Below are positions 33,701 through 41,678 of a stretch of DNA of 64,000 bases, piece after piece (the stretch's first letter is position 1; each line of letters opens with the position of its first letter). The translations under genes were made by a program, and so were the position numbers. Source of the stretch: an uncultured Eisenbergiella sp. (GTDB taxonomy: Bacteria; Bacillota; Clostridia; Lachnospirales; Lachnospiraceae); the NCBI GenBank assembly GCA_910585455.1, contig CAJUEL010000016.1, positions 33,541-97,540 on the forward strand, in the 5' to 3' direction. The notes beneath the pieces were generated by a model. That model did no database searches, was not told the origin of the DNA, and saw only the letters and a list, made by a program, of their open reading frames with translations.

Positions 33701-35092
33701 TCATCCCACGATATTCTGCACCCAGACGCCGCTTCTGACCATGAGCAGCCCGATCGTCGCTTTGATGACCTCCGTAAACTGCACCAGGAAAAACACCACC
33801 GCGACGGGAAGGGCAGTAAAATTCGCCAGCCCGTATGCGACGGGAATGACAAGCACCCAGGTATACACGCTGTCAAACAAAAAGGTGACCACCGTTTTCC
33901 CACCGGAGCGCAGGGTGAAATAGCTGCAGTGAGAAAAGGCGCAAAGGGGCATGACCAGCGCCGAAATCAGAATAAAGTTTCTGGCAAGCGCCTTGATGCT
34001 TTCCTCCGTGTTGTAAATGGAGGGGAAAAATCTCCCCACTCCAATCATGAACACCGCCATCACACAGCAACATGCCACGCTGCAGAAAATCATCTTATTA
34101 TCCGCATCCTTCGCTTCTTCCACCCTGCCGGCGCCCAGATGCTGTCCTACTATGATGGATATGCTGCCGCCCAGCTGCAGGTAAACGATGTTGAACAGGT
34201 TCGTGATGGTGGAGGAAATGTTCTGGGCCGCCACCACCTCCAGCCCCCGCACCGCATAGCATTGGGCGATGACCGCCATGCCGGAGGCCCAAAGCATTTC
34301 ATTGAGCATCAGCGGCGTTCCTTTTATGAAAATATCCCTGCATATTTTCCCGGGAATATAAAAGCCCCTGTAAGCGTTCTGTATGAACGCATTTTTCTCC
34401 TTATGGGTATGGGTCCACACCGCGACGATCATGCACTCTATGATACGGGCGATGACCGTGGCGATCGCGGCGCCCGCAACGCCCAGGGCAGGAAGCGGTC
34501 CCGGTCCGAAAATCAGCACGTAATCCAGCACCAGATTGGTGCCCACCGCGGTGATGCTGGCTACCATCGGCACGAAGGTCTGCCCGGTTTCCCGGATGGT
34601 GTTCACATAGGCCTGGCTGATGGCGAAGGGAATCATGGATGCCATCATGATCAGCATATATTCCCGCCCATAACGCAACGCCAGCCCGATATCCCCTACG
34701 CTTCCCTGGTCGCTCAGATATAGGGAAATCAGCTGCGTATTACAGGCTCCGAACAGCAAAAGCCCGATGCCCGCAATCGCCAGCGAGATATAGATTTTAA
34801 ACCGGAAGGTATAGCGCTGCCCTTCGTAATCCCCCTTTCCGAAAAACTGGGTGCCGAAAATGCCCGCGCCGGAAGCCCCGCCGAACAGACAGATATTGAA
34901 CACAAATAAAAGCTGATTCACGATGGCGACGCCGGACATCTGTTCCGTCCCGATCTGCCCCACCATGATATTGTCCAGAAAGCTCACAAAGCTGGTGATC
35001 GCGTTCTGGATGATCATGGGCGCGACCAGAAAAAAGACGCGCCTGTAAAAATCTTTATCTCCGATAAACTTATTCTTAAATTTCATCCACAT
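33701..35092 (-). CDS. MATE-family efflux transporter
   Basis: A 463-residue membrane protein with about 12 predicted helices, the family norm. The N-terminus has APMIIQNAITSFVSFLDNIMVGQIG, the typical first helices of MATE exporters, and the second half repeats the arrangement near residue 240. It would use a Na+ or H+ gradient to export cationic compounds. The start at 35092 follows AAAGGA by about 7 bases. It is 50 bp downstream of the GH127 gene and likely shares its transcript, although the functional link is not obvious. Confidence 0.9.
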   Translation of the reverse strand: MWMKFKNKFIGDKDFYRRVFFLVAPMIIQNAITSFVSFLDNIMVGQIGTEQMSGVAIVNQLLFVFNICLFGGASGAGIFGTQFFGKGDYEGQRYTFRFKIYISLAIAGIGLLLFGACNTQLISLYLSDQGSVGDIGLALRYGREYMLIMMASMIPFAISQAYVNTIRETGQTFVPMVASITAVGTNLVLDYVLIFGPGPLPALGVAGAAIATVIARIIECMIVAVWTHTHKEKNAFIQNAYRGFYIPGKICRDIFIKGTPLMLNEMLWASGMAVIAQCYAVRGLEVVAAQNISSTITNLFNIVYLQLGGSISIIVGQHLGAGRVEEAKDADNKMIFCSVACCCVMAVFMIGVGRFFPSIYNTEESIKALARNFILISALVMPLCAFSHCSYFTLRSGGKTVVTFLFDSVYTWVLVIPVAYGLANFTALPVAVVFFLVQFTEVIKATIGLLMVRSGVWVQNIVG

Positions 35093-35141
35093 AAAATATC
35101 CTTTTCCCCGTGACAGTCCGGATACGCCCGGAGCAATCACC

Positions 35142-37013
35142 TCATTCCTTTCTTTTCAGCGGGAAATACAGAGTATACGGTTCATAGCCCACATCCTTCA
35201 CCGGAATGAACCGGATGGATGCCGCCTGATTCTTCGTCTGGAAGGTCTCCTTCCAGCTCCCCCATTCCCTTTCGTTCGTATGCTCCAGCACTTCCTCCGG
35301 ATGCCCTGCATCGCCGTACAGCGTTCTCTCCTCGCTGCACAGCCCCGCCAACACCAGCGGTCCATAGGAAAAAGCGACCTTTTCCTCATCCCCGTCCAGC
35401 GGAATTGCCCGCAGACATTTGGACAGCAGGACGCCCACCGTATCCTGATCCTGCCATACCCTGTCGATCACCGCAAAATCGCCCGGTTTGCCTGAAAAGC
35501 CGCAGGGCTCTCCGTTGATTGTGATGGCTGCCTCCTGCGCCGCCCATTCGGGAATCCGCAGATGCAGCGCCAGCTTCACATCCCGCTCTGTGCTGATTTT
35601 CAAATAGACCATCTTACAGTCCGGATGATCCGCCACCTGGCTCGTGATCGGACTGATGGACTGCCTGGCAGGCGACGTGCTGGACAGATGAAAGCTTCCC
35701 GAAAGCGTATCCTCCTTCTGCTCGATACGGACTGTCTGCCCGCCCGTCTCAAGCTGTACCGCAGAATTGAAATACTGGCACACGTACAGATGATCCTCTT
35801 CCTGATAGTACAGATAGTGGTTTAAAAGCGCATTCGCCTGCACCACGGTTCCATGACAGCAGAAAAAGTCCTGCGTGCGGCTCGCCCAGCCCTTTCTTCC
35901 TCCCGCCCGCATGGGCAGAAAATAAGTCAAAAGCCCGCTGTCCGGATAGCCGTCATCCTGTCCGTGGGAATTGTTTCCCTTCCAGTAAGCCTGCGCCATG
36001 ATGCCGTTATACAGATTTTTTTCGATGTAACCGGCGTATGCCGGGTCCTTGGTCCATGAAAGCAAAAAGCCAGCCAGACGCATCATATTATATACGGTGC
36101 AGTGCTCCTGATTTTTATCCCCCAGACGGGCGGACAGCTTTTTCTTCGGCGTCCATACCTCTCCGCAGGTCTGACCGCCGGTGGCGTAGCAGCCTCTTTG
36201 CGTGACCGCGCACGCCCAATAGGCTTCCACGATTTTGCGCCATTTTTCTTCCCCGGTGACCTCGTAGGCTTTGGCACAGCCGATGACCTCCGGAATCGTG
36301 GTGTTGGCATGCATGTTCGTCAGCGGATCCTCCCCCGCAAGCAGCCGGTCAAACAGCCTGCCCCGGTAATAACGGCCAAGCAGCGTCCGGTATTTCTCTT
36401 TTCCCGTAAGCTCCAGCAGAATCGCCCAGATTTCCAGCATGCCGCCGGTCTCAAAATCCAGCACATTATCAAAGCCCTCCCGGTCAAAGCCCGCGCTGTA
36501 ACGGTCAAACCAGTCCGCAAAGCGCTCTGCCACAACGAGCGCCTTTTCATAATGCCCGTAACGGTAAACGTCCAACAGTCCCATGAAGGTTTTATGTACC
36601 GTGTAATGAGGCGCCCAGACATTTTTCCCGATGCCGATCCAGGCAAAATACTTTTCCGGTATGGACGCAACCCACTCCCCGCCGTTGTCAATCTGACACT
36701 TTTCCAGCTCGTCCACGATGTCCATCGCTTTCGCCAGCAGCTGCCGGTCTTTGGTCCTGTCATATTCCAGCGCGGCGGCGGACAGCCAGTGTCCCAGAAA
36801 ATGCCCACGCACCTGACAGGCGGGCGACTCCCAGCCTCCGTGCATATGCTCCGGCAGCGCGCCATAGTTTTCCGTGGGTCTGCCCGCCTCGAGCCTGTAG
36901 TTTAACAGCAGGCTGTCCGTATGTAATGACAGCAGGTAGCTTCTGTTCTCCCCCGCGCGCCGCAGAAGCTCCTCATCCAGCAATGTGACCTGTTTTCCTG
37001 CCAGTTCTTTCAT
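35142..37013 (-). CDS. GH127 beta-L-arabinofuranosidase
   Basis: A 623-residue glycoside hydrolase of family 127, which removes beta-L-arabinofuranose from plant glycans such as extensin-type chains. The zinc/cysteine active site can be read: QEHCTVYNMMRLAGF near 318 (Glu and Cys ligands) and FFCCHGT near 395 (the Cys pair, one of which is the nucleophile in the characterised HypBA1). GEVWTPKK near 300 probably holds the acid/base Glu. There is no signal peptide, so it acts on imported oligosaccharides. The start at 37013 follows AGGAGG. With the GH53 gene this suggests use of plant cell-wall polysaccharides. Confidence 0.9.
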   Translation of the reverse strand: MKELAGKQVTLLDEELLRRAGENRSYLLSLHTDSLLLNYRLEAGRPTENYGALPEHMHGGWESPACQVRGHFLGHWLSAAALEYDRTKDRQLLAKAMDIVDELEKCQIDNGGEWVASIPEKYFAWIGIGKNVWAPHYTVHKTFMGLLDVYRYGHYEKALVVAERFADWFDRYSAGFDREGFDNVLDFETGGMLEIWAILLELTGKEKYRTLLGRYYRGRLFDRLLAGEDPLTNMHANTTIPEVIGCAKAYEVTGEEKWRKIVEAYWACAVTQRGCYATGGQTCGEVWTPKKKLSARLGDKNQEHCTVYNMMRLAGFLLSWTKDPAYAGYIEKNLYNGIMAQAYWKGNNSHGQDDGYPDSGLLTYFLPMRAGGRKGWASRTQDFFCCHGTVVQANALLNHYLYYQEEDHLYVCQYFNSAVQLETGGQTVRIEQKEDTLSGSFHLSSTSPARQSISPITSQVADHPDCKMVYLKISTERDVKLALHLRIPEWAAQEAAITINGEPCGFSGKPGDFAVIDRVWQDQDTVGVLLSKCLRAIPLDGDEEKVAFSYGPLVLAGLCSEERTLYGDAGHPEEVLEHTNEREWGSWKETFQTKNQAASIRFIPVKDVGYEPYTLYFPLKRKE

Positions 37014-37113
37014 GTTCCTTCCCCCTCCTTTTTGTTATGATTCACGGCTAATATCAGTTCACTTAACGGCGGACGCTGGGCTGCAGGACATTGACCGTGG
37101 ATTGTAACCTCTT

Positions 37114-37247
37114 GTTACTATTCAGACAGGTCTGCGCGTTCACCGCGCAGACCGTAAAAAAACGTAGTGGCAACAGGCATCCGCCCCATCGCGAAGCGAT
37201 TTTTATGGGTGGATGCTGTTACTATTCAGACGTGTCTGAATAGTAAC
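37114..37247. repeat. family A composite element, complete
   Basis: About 134 bp in three parts: (1) GTTACTATTCAGAC followed by hairpin GGTCTGCGCG-TTCAC-CGCGCAGACC; (2) hairpin GGCATCCGCCCCAT..ATGGGTGGATGC with GCGAAGCGAT in the loop; (3) a terminal palindrome GTTACTATTCAGAC-GTGTCTGAATAGTAAC. The same modules in the same order appear (reverse orientation) at 39566-39699 and at 63843-63960. It lies upstream of the GH127 gene. Confidence 0.9.
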
Positions 37248-37287
37248 AACTTCTTTTATACCAAATAATGTAAAAATGTTTTTTGCA

Positions 37288-37315
37288 TTGATATTTTCGC
37301 AGATTGTGGTATACT
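37288..37315 (+). promoter_or_regulatory. extended -10 sigma-A promoter
   Basis: TTGATA (37288-37293), a 16-nt spacer and TATACT (37310-37315) preceded by TG at 37307-37308 (TGGTATACT). It points at the hairpin at 37324-37355, not at any gene on this strand. Confidence 0.5.
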
Positions 37316-37321
37316 ATAATT

Positions 37322-37366
37322 GAACCACTGAAAGGGCGAATGCTCCGTAGGTGGTGTTTTTTATTT
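37322..37366 (+). ncRNA. candidate short RNA ending in an intrinsic terminator
   Basis: From a predicted start near 37322 the RNA would be about 45 nt. ACCAC (37324-37328) pairs with GTGGT (37351-37355), with an inner GGGC-GAAT-GCTC hairpin, then GTTTTTTATTT. The 3' end overlaps the stop codon of the convergent DUF3800 gene. No known ncRNA family was recognised. It could instead simply be the hairpin that ends DUF3800 transcription, but the T-run is on this strand. Confidence 0.35.
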
Positions 37367-38155
37367 CGGGTAAATTACAAGTCCATAGCTATTATTGCTA
37401 TTGGCTTTGAGATTCAGAACGCCACCCTTTTTTAAGGTTGCCATGACCCGCCCAATAAACTCCTCATCAACAACTTTTCCTACACGATTGGGAAGAGTTC
37501 CTTTCTTTTCATGAATCTTATAATAAAGATGGACAATGTAAGAAACAAAATCGCATATCTGGATAAAGTATGACTCCACAGAGTCTTTTTCCAGAATATC
37601 CTCAATCAGGTTATGGATTGGCTGATTGGTATACTCAAAGGAAAATTTCGATTGTATGGGATTGTAAGCGCGAATTGCACGCGCTGTGCGCCGCATAGGA
37701 GGTAACCGTCCCTGGTCTGTAATAATCAAATAGTTCCATTGACCGTTGCTGTCATTTTCAATGCGTTGAATATTATATTTTAATGCATTTTCAAGTACAT
37801 GATAGTTCTGGTCATGAAAACGGGTTTTGTCGATGACTACATTAACAATTTTAGCATCAAGGTCAGATATACATATAGTCAAGGCTTTTACCACATCTCG
37901 CTTCTGTTCGGGAGTCCATCCATATTTCCTATATGGATCTTTATCGGACAAAAGATGTTTTGTGTGCAACTCTTCGGAGATATGAAATCCGAACTGGTTT
38001 TTCAATGATTTTCGACATTCGCGGATTTTATCAAAGTTGCTTTGCCATTTCTCCGAACTCATATACAGGCTGGTAAGGACAAAGAACTCGCTGGAAGCAG
38101 TGGTAACACCATCGTCACCTGTTTCATCAAAATAGGCGATATATGTATCCATCAT
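37361..38155 (-). CDS. DUF3800 protein
   Basis: A 264-residue protein with the DUF3800 start motif YIAYFDETGDDG (the family YxDExG) and later conserved Asp residues in IITDQGR near 146 and IQICDFVSYIVHLYY near 210. The family is predicted to have an RNase H-like fold and is often found in defence islands and mobile DNA; its activity is not established. AT-rich compared with neighbouring metabolic genes. Its ATG overlaps by 4 bp the end of an upstream specificity-domain remnant, and the Mrr-like nuclease gene lies further upstream on the same strand, so the three may once have formed one operon. Confidence 0.8.
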   Translation of the reverse strand: MMDTYIAYFDETGDDGVTTASSEFFVLTSLYMSSEKWQSNFDKIRECRKSLKNQFGFHISEELHTKHLLSDKDPYRKYGWTPEQKRDVVKALTICISDLDAKIVNVVIDKTRFHDQNYHVLENALKYNIQRIENDSNGQWNYLIITDQGRLPPMRRTARAIRAYNPIQSKFSFEYTNQPIHNLIEDILEKDSVESYFIQICDFVSYIVHLYYKIHEKKGTLPNRVGKVVDEEFIGRVMATLKKGGVLNLKANSNNSYGLVIYPK

Positions 38156-38517
38156 CTATATCCTTTCTGTTTAATCAGGAACTGTATGACGACTTGGTTT
38201 CGTGGCTTCATGAAGCCTCCGTCAAGCCCCAGTTCATTCTGTGATGCCGCCTTTATCAGGTGGCGATATAGTCTAAATATCGCTGATCCATTCCCATTTT
38301 TGATAAAGCCGATAGCGTTTCCTTTTTGCACCATATTCTCACCAGCTTTTGCGAAAGACAACACACCATTATTTCGATTTGCAGCGCCAAGGTAAGCATA
38401 TCCATCATGGTCATTTTGAAGGTGATTTCTACCTTTTGATTTTCCAGGGACAAAACGATCAAATAAATTACCAGGAGAGCATTTGTCAAGGGGAATTTCA
38501 CCTAAAAGATGAAATTC
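38152..38517 (-). pseudogene. remnant of a restriction specificity (S/TRD) domain
   Basis: An open frame without a start codon, read in the same frame as the upstream Mrr-like gene after its stop. It contains GNLFDRFVPGKSKGRNHL, YAYLGAANRNNGVLSF and GNAIGFIKNGNGSA, in the order and spacing of target-recognition domains of type I specificity subunits and type IIG enzymes (GK.., P/Y.IGAT..NNGV, G..I.F..NG.GS). The normal continuation is lost after GNGSA; the last 40 codons look unrelated. The frame ends with TGA overlapping the DUF3800 ATG. A 16-bp perfect hairpin covers its beginning. Confidence 0.6.
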
Positions 38518-38525
38518 CCCTTGAC
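38485..38525. repeat. 16-bp perfect hairpin downstream of the Mrr-like gene
   Basis: GTCAAGGGGAATTTCA and TGAAATTCCCCTTGAC surround a 9-nt loop, 20 bp past the Mrr stop. No T-run follows on either strand, so simple intrinsic termination is doubtful; an operator or an RNA processing/retention hairpin is possible. Confidence 0.75.
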
Positions 38526-38544
38526 TGAAATATAAAGTTATATG

Positions 38545-39456
38545 TTATAACTCTTCGGAAAAGAAATCACTGTCAACTTTTTTTATTTCGTAAATATGCT
38601 CTACAGAAACACCAACATTATGTTTAATCATTAGTCTCGTTAAAGTTAATCCATCAACCAAAACAACCTTTGTTCCAAGTAAATTATTCGCATATTGCAA
38701 TGCTCCACTGGAAAACTTTGCGGTCGTGATAAATAATCCTTTTTGCGCTTGTTGCCCTTGAAGTGCTCCTACAAATTTTTGAATCTCTGGTTTCCCGACA
38801 GTCTGATCTGCTACCCATTGTTTTGCCTGAATATAAATACTGCTGAATCCAAGCTGGTCCTCTTTGATAATTCCATCTATTCCGCCATCATTAGATTGCT
38901 GTGTAACCATTCCTGCCTCTGTAATTCCATTCCCATATCCCATATGAAGCAATAAACTGACTACCAGCTTTTCAAATTCTGTCGATGATAATTTCATTAC
39001 CTCATCCATAAGCTGGCTTGCTAATGTAGCTGTTATTTGTTGAAACGCAGCATCCAGAACTTCCATGGGAGATTCATCTTTTTCTTCATCAACCAGACTG
39101 GAAACATTGGGAGTTATTGTGTTGTGGAATTTTCTGAATTCCTCTGACCTCTCCAAATATTTTAGGGTTAATTCTTCTCCAGATGCTAAAGCCTTCTTGC
39201 CATCATTAGTGATACGGTATTTCCCTCTGGAGGGAGTTTCTATAAGTCCGGCCTTATCCAAATATGTTCTTGCCCATGCAACGCGGTTATCAAATTTACT
39301 TTGTTTCCCGCTCGGAAGCATTTCTCCACGATCTTCTTCCGAAAGCTGCATATCGGATGCAAGTATCTGTCTTACTTCCTTCGCAGTATGCAACTCCCCA
39401 TCCTCAATCGCACGCAAAAACCCCTCAAAGAATTCAAAAAATTTTGGGACAGCCAT
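38545..39456 (-). CDS. Mrr-like restriction endonuclease
   Basis: A 303-residue protein: an N-terminal Mrr-type winged-helix domain (residues about 1-100, with ending KYRITNDGKKAL) and a C-terminal PD-(D/E)xK nuclease with the metal-binding Asp in SNDGGIDGIIKE near 190 and the QxK pair in YIQAKQW near 209. Mrr enzymes cut methylated foreign DNA (type IV restriction). FVGALQGQQAQKGLFITTAKFS near 225 is the usual following core segment. The gene is AT-rich. It lies upstream of a specificity-domain remnant and DUF3800 on the same strand, within a small defence-type cluster bounded by family A repeats. Confidence 0.9.
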   Translation of the reverse strand: MAVPKFFEFFEGFLRAIEDGELHTAKEVRQILASDMQLSEEDRGEMLPSGKQSKFDNRVAWARTYLDKAGLIETPSRGKYRITNDGKKALASGEELTLKYLERSEEFRKFHNTITPNVSSLVDEEKDESPMEVLDAAFQQITATLASQLMDEVMKLSSTEFEKLVVSLLLHMGYGNGITEAGMVTQQSNDGGIDGIIKEDQLGFSSIYIQAKQWVADQTVGKPEIQKFVGALQGQQAQKGLFITTAKFSSGALQYANNLLGTKVVLVDGLTLTRLMIKHNVGVSVEHIYEIKKVDSDFFSEEL

Positions 39457-39565
39457 TGCCCATCCTCCGACTTTCTATTATATGTGCGCTTTGCTTATTT
39501 ATTTTAAGTATATCACCAATCCAGTGAATATTCAACCCTTGTTCATAGAACCAGGTTTCCCAATC

Positions 39566-39699
39566 GTAACAGTTCAGCCAGGTCTGAACTGTTACTGCAT
39601 TCGCCCATGAAAATCTCTTCGCGATGGGGCGAATGCCTGCTACCGGTACGATTTCTCACGGTCTGTGCGGTGAACGCGCAGACCTGGCTGAACTGTTAC
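39566..39699. repeat. family A composite element, complete, inverted
   Basis: Reading left to right: palindrome GTAACAGTTCAGCC-AGG-TCTGAACTGTTAC (39566-39595), hairpin GCATTCGCCCAT..ATGGGGCGAATGC, CGATTTCTCACG, hairpin GGTCTGTGCG-GTGAA-CGCGCAGACC, then CTGAACTGTTAC at 39688-39699. It is the reverse complement of the 37.1-kb layout. A further family B half (GTTACTGTTCACAGTGTC) follows at 39717-39734. The two composite copies at 37.1 and 39.6 kb flank the DUF3800/Mrr cluster in opposite orientation. Confidence 0.9.
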
Positions 39700-39809
39700 T
39701 CCCAATCTACAAAAGCGTTACTGTTCACAGTGTCGCCGGTACTCGACGAAAATTTCTCCGCAACCGTTTGAGGGGAAGCATGTGCTTCCCCGCTTTCTAC
39801 GGACATATG

Positions 39810-41678
39810 TCACTCCATCTGTTTTCTGTCATTCTCCTGATAATACTGCGCCTGTGCCTGCCACAGCTCCGCATATTTTCCGCCCTTATCAGCCAGAAGC
39901 TTTTCATGCCCGCCCAGCTGTACCAGCCGCCCTTCATGAAAAACCGCAATCGTATCGCAAAAACGGCAGGAGGATAACCTGTGGGAAATATAAATCGCGC
40001 CCTTTCCCTCCACCAGATCGCGAAACCGGGTATAAATCTCCGCCTCCGCAAGCGGATCCAGCGCCGCTGTCGGCTCATCCAGGATCACAAAAGGGGCTCC
40101 CTTATACAGCGCACGGGCAATCGCGATTTTCTGTGCCTCTCCTCCGGATACATTCACACCCTCCTGGTCCACCAGATACAGAGGCTGCCGCAGCTTTTGC
40201 GGGAGGCTTTGCGCCCATTTTCCGGCGCCCGCCTTGTCCAGGCAGTCCATCACTCTTTCCTCATCATATTGGATGTCCGCCGCCACATTTTCCCCCAGCG
40301 GAAACGACATCAGGCAAAAATCCTGAAACACGACGGAAAACAGCTTCCGGTACTGCTCATATCTGTATTCCCGGATATCAATGCCGTTTAGCAGAATTCT
40401 CCCTTCCGTAGGCTCATACAGCCGGCATAAAAGCTTGATGAAGGTGGTCTTGCCGCTGCCATTCATCCCCACGATGGCATAATGCTCTCCCTTTTTCAGC
40501 GTCAGGCTGACATCCTGTAATGCCGGCTTTTCTGTGCCCGGGTAACAAAAGCATACATGATCGAATTCAAATACATAATCCACATCCGGCGCCACGTCGA
40601 TGCTGCCGTCCTGCTTATGGGCATATTTCTCCTTTTCCGTTCCATCTCCGATGAAATCAAGATACTCCCGGCAGTGCGGTCCCTGCATTTTGATCTGCTG
40701 GACAGAATACACCAAAACCCGGATCCCTTCGGAAAGCCTTGTGATGGCCCCCACATATTGTACGATGCTGCCTATGGGAAAAGCGCCTGACAGTGCCCTT
40801 ATGCCCACAATTAAATAAGCCAGATAACTCACGCTTTGTGCAAGCGCGCCGCGGACGCCGTATATTTTTGCCTGCAGTGACCGCCGCCTTGCCGCGATCT
40901 GACGGATCGTCTGCGTGTTATGGTCATAACGGCTCCAGATCATGTCCTGCTGCCTGTACAGACGGATATCCTTTGCCCCGTTTTGTTCTTCCGCGTAGTC
41001 ATATAAAAAGCTTTCCAGCCGATACTCTGCGGATTGCTTGTCCAGACTGTTTTCTTTCAGCCGGTAAAGCTTCTTTTCGGAAGACAGGGAATAGATAACC
41101 GTGCCCGCAATGAGAAGCAGCACACCAAAAACACCCCATGAAATATCCCCGCCTCTCCCCGGAAGAAGCACCGGCCATGCCAGGATAAATGACACCAGGG
41201 TAATTGTCAGTCCCTGCGCCACGCTCATCAGCACGCCGGGCACCTCCCAGGGACCATACCAGAACATTTGCGCAGACCGTTCGATACGCTCCTTCGCCTC
41301 CCGGATCGCCGTACCTTCCAGCTCCTCATAATCCGCCTTCATCATAACCCGGCTCATTTCCTGGTAAAGCTGCCAGTACAGCGTGATGCCTTCCACACTG
41401 TTCATGCAGGCAGTCAGACGTTCCAGAAGATAAACGCCGTAATTACAGGCAAGACCTGCTATCACCCATTTTACGCAGGATTCCCATTGCGCCCCTGCTG
41501 CCAGCACATCCAATATCCTTGCTGAAAAGTAAAGGGTTACAAAAGGATGGATGGTTAAAAAAAACTGGTTCCCCACAAAAGCCGGTATATTCTTCCAGTC
41601 CATCCGGGAAATCACTCTTGCTGTTTTGAGAATGACCCGCAGGCTCTCCCAGAAACCTGTATTTTGCTTCTCCTTCAT
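39810..41678 (-). CDS. ABC exporter half, permease fused to ATPase (second of pair)
   Basis: A 622-residue half-transporter: six membrane helices in about residues 30-330, then an ATPase with Walker A GMNGSGKTT near 405, signature NVSGGEAQKIAIARAL near 520 and Walker B FVILDEPTAALD. Its ATG overlaps the stop of the preceding ABC gene by 4 bp (ATGA), and both have similar layout and low mutual identity, so a heterodimeric exporter is most likely. Substrates for such pairs include peptides and drugs. It lies downstream of a LytTR/GHKL two-component system, which could control it. Confidence 0.9.
   Translation of the reverse strand: MKEKQNTGFWESLRVILKTARVISRMDWKNIPAFVGNQFFLTIHPFVTLYFSARILDVLAAGAQWESCVKWVIAGLACNYGVYLLERLTACMNSVEGITLYWQLYQEMSRVMMKADYEELEGTAIREAKERIERSAQMFWYGPWEVPGVLMSVAQGLTITLVSFILAWPVLLPGRGGDISWGVFGVLLLIAGTVIYSLSSEKKLYRLKENSLDKQSAEYRLESFLYDYAEEQNGAKDIRLYRQQDMIWSRYDHNTQTIRQIAARRRSLQAKIYGVRGALAQSVSYLAYLIVGIRALSGAFPIGSIVQYVGAITRLSEGIRVLVYSVQQIKMQGPHCREYLDFIGDGTEKEKYAHKQDGSIDVAPDVDYVFEFDHVCFCYPGTEKPALQDVSLTLKKGEHYAIVGMNGSGKTTFIKLLCRLYEPTEGRILLNGIDIREYRYEQYRKLFSVVFQDFCLMSFPLGENVAADIQYDEERVMDCLDKAGAGKWAQSLPQKLRQPLYLVDQEGVNVSGGEAQKIAIARALYKGAPFVILDEPTAALDPLAEAEIYTRFRDLVEGKGAIYISHRLSSCRFCDTIAVFHEGRLVQLGGHEKLLADKGGKYAELWQAQAQYYQENDRKQME

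Noticed and set aside
37114..39699. Possibility of a CRISPR array formed by the repeats at 37-39.7 kb
   Set aside because: Repeats are few, inverted, modular and widely spaced; there are no regular spacers and no cas genes.
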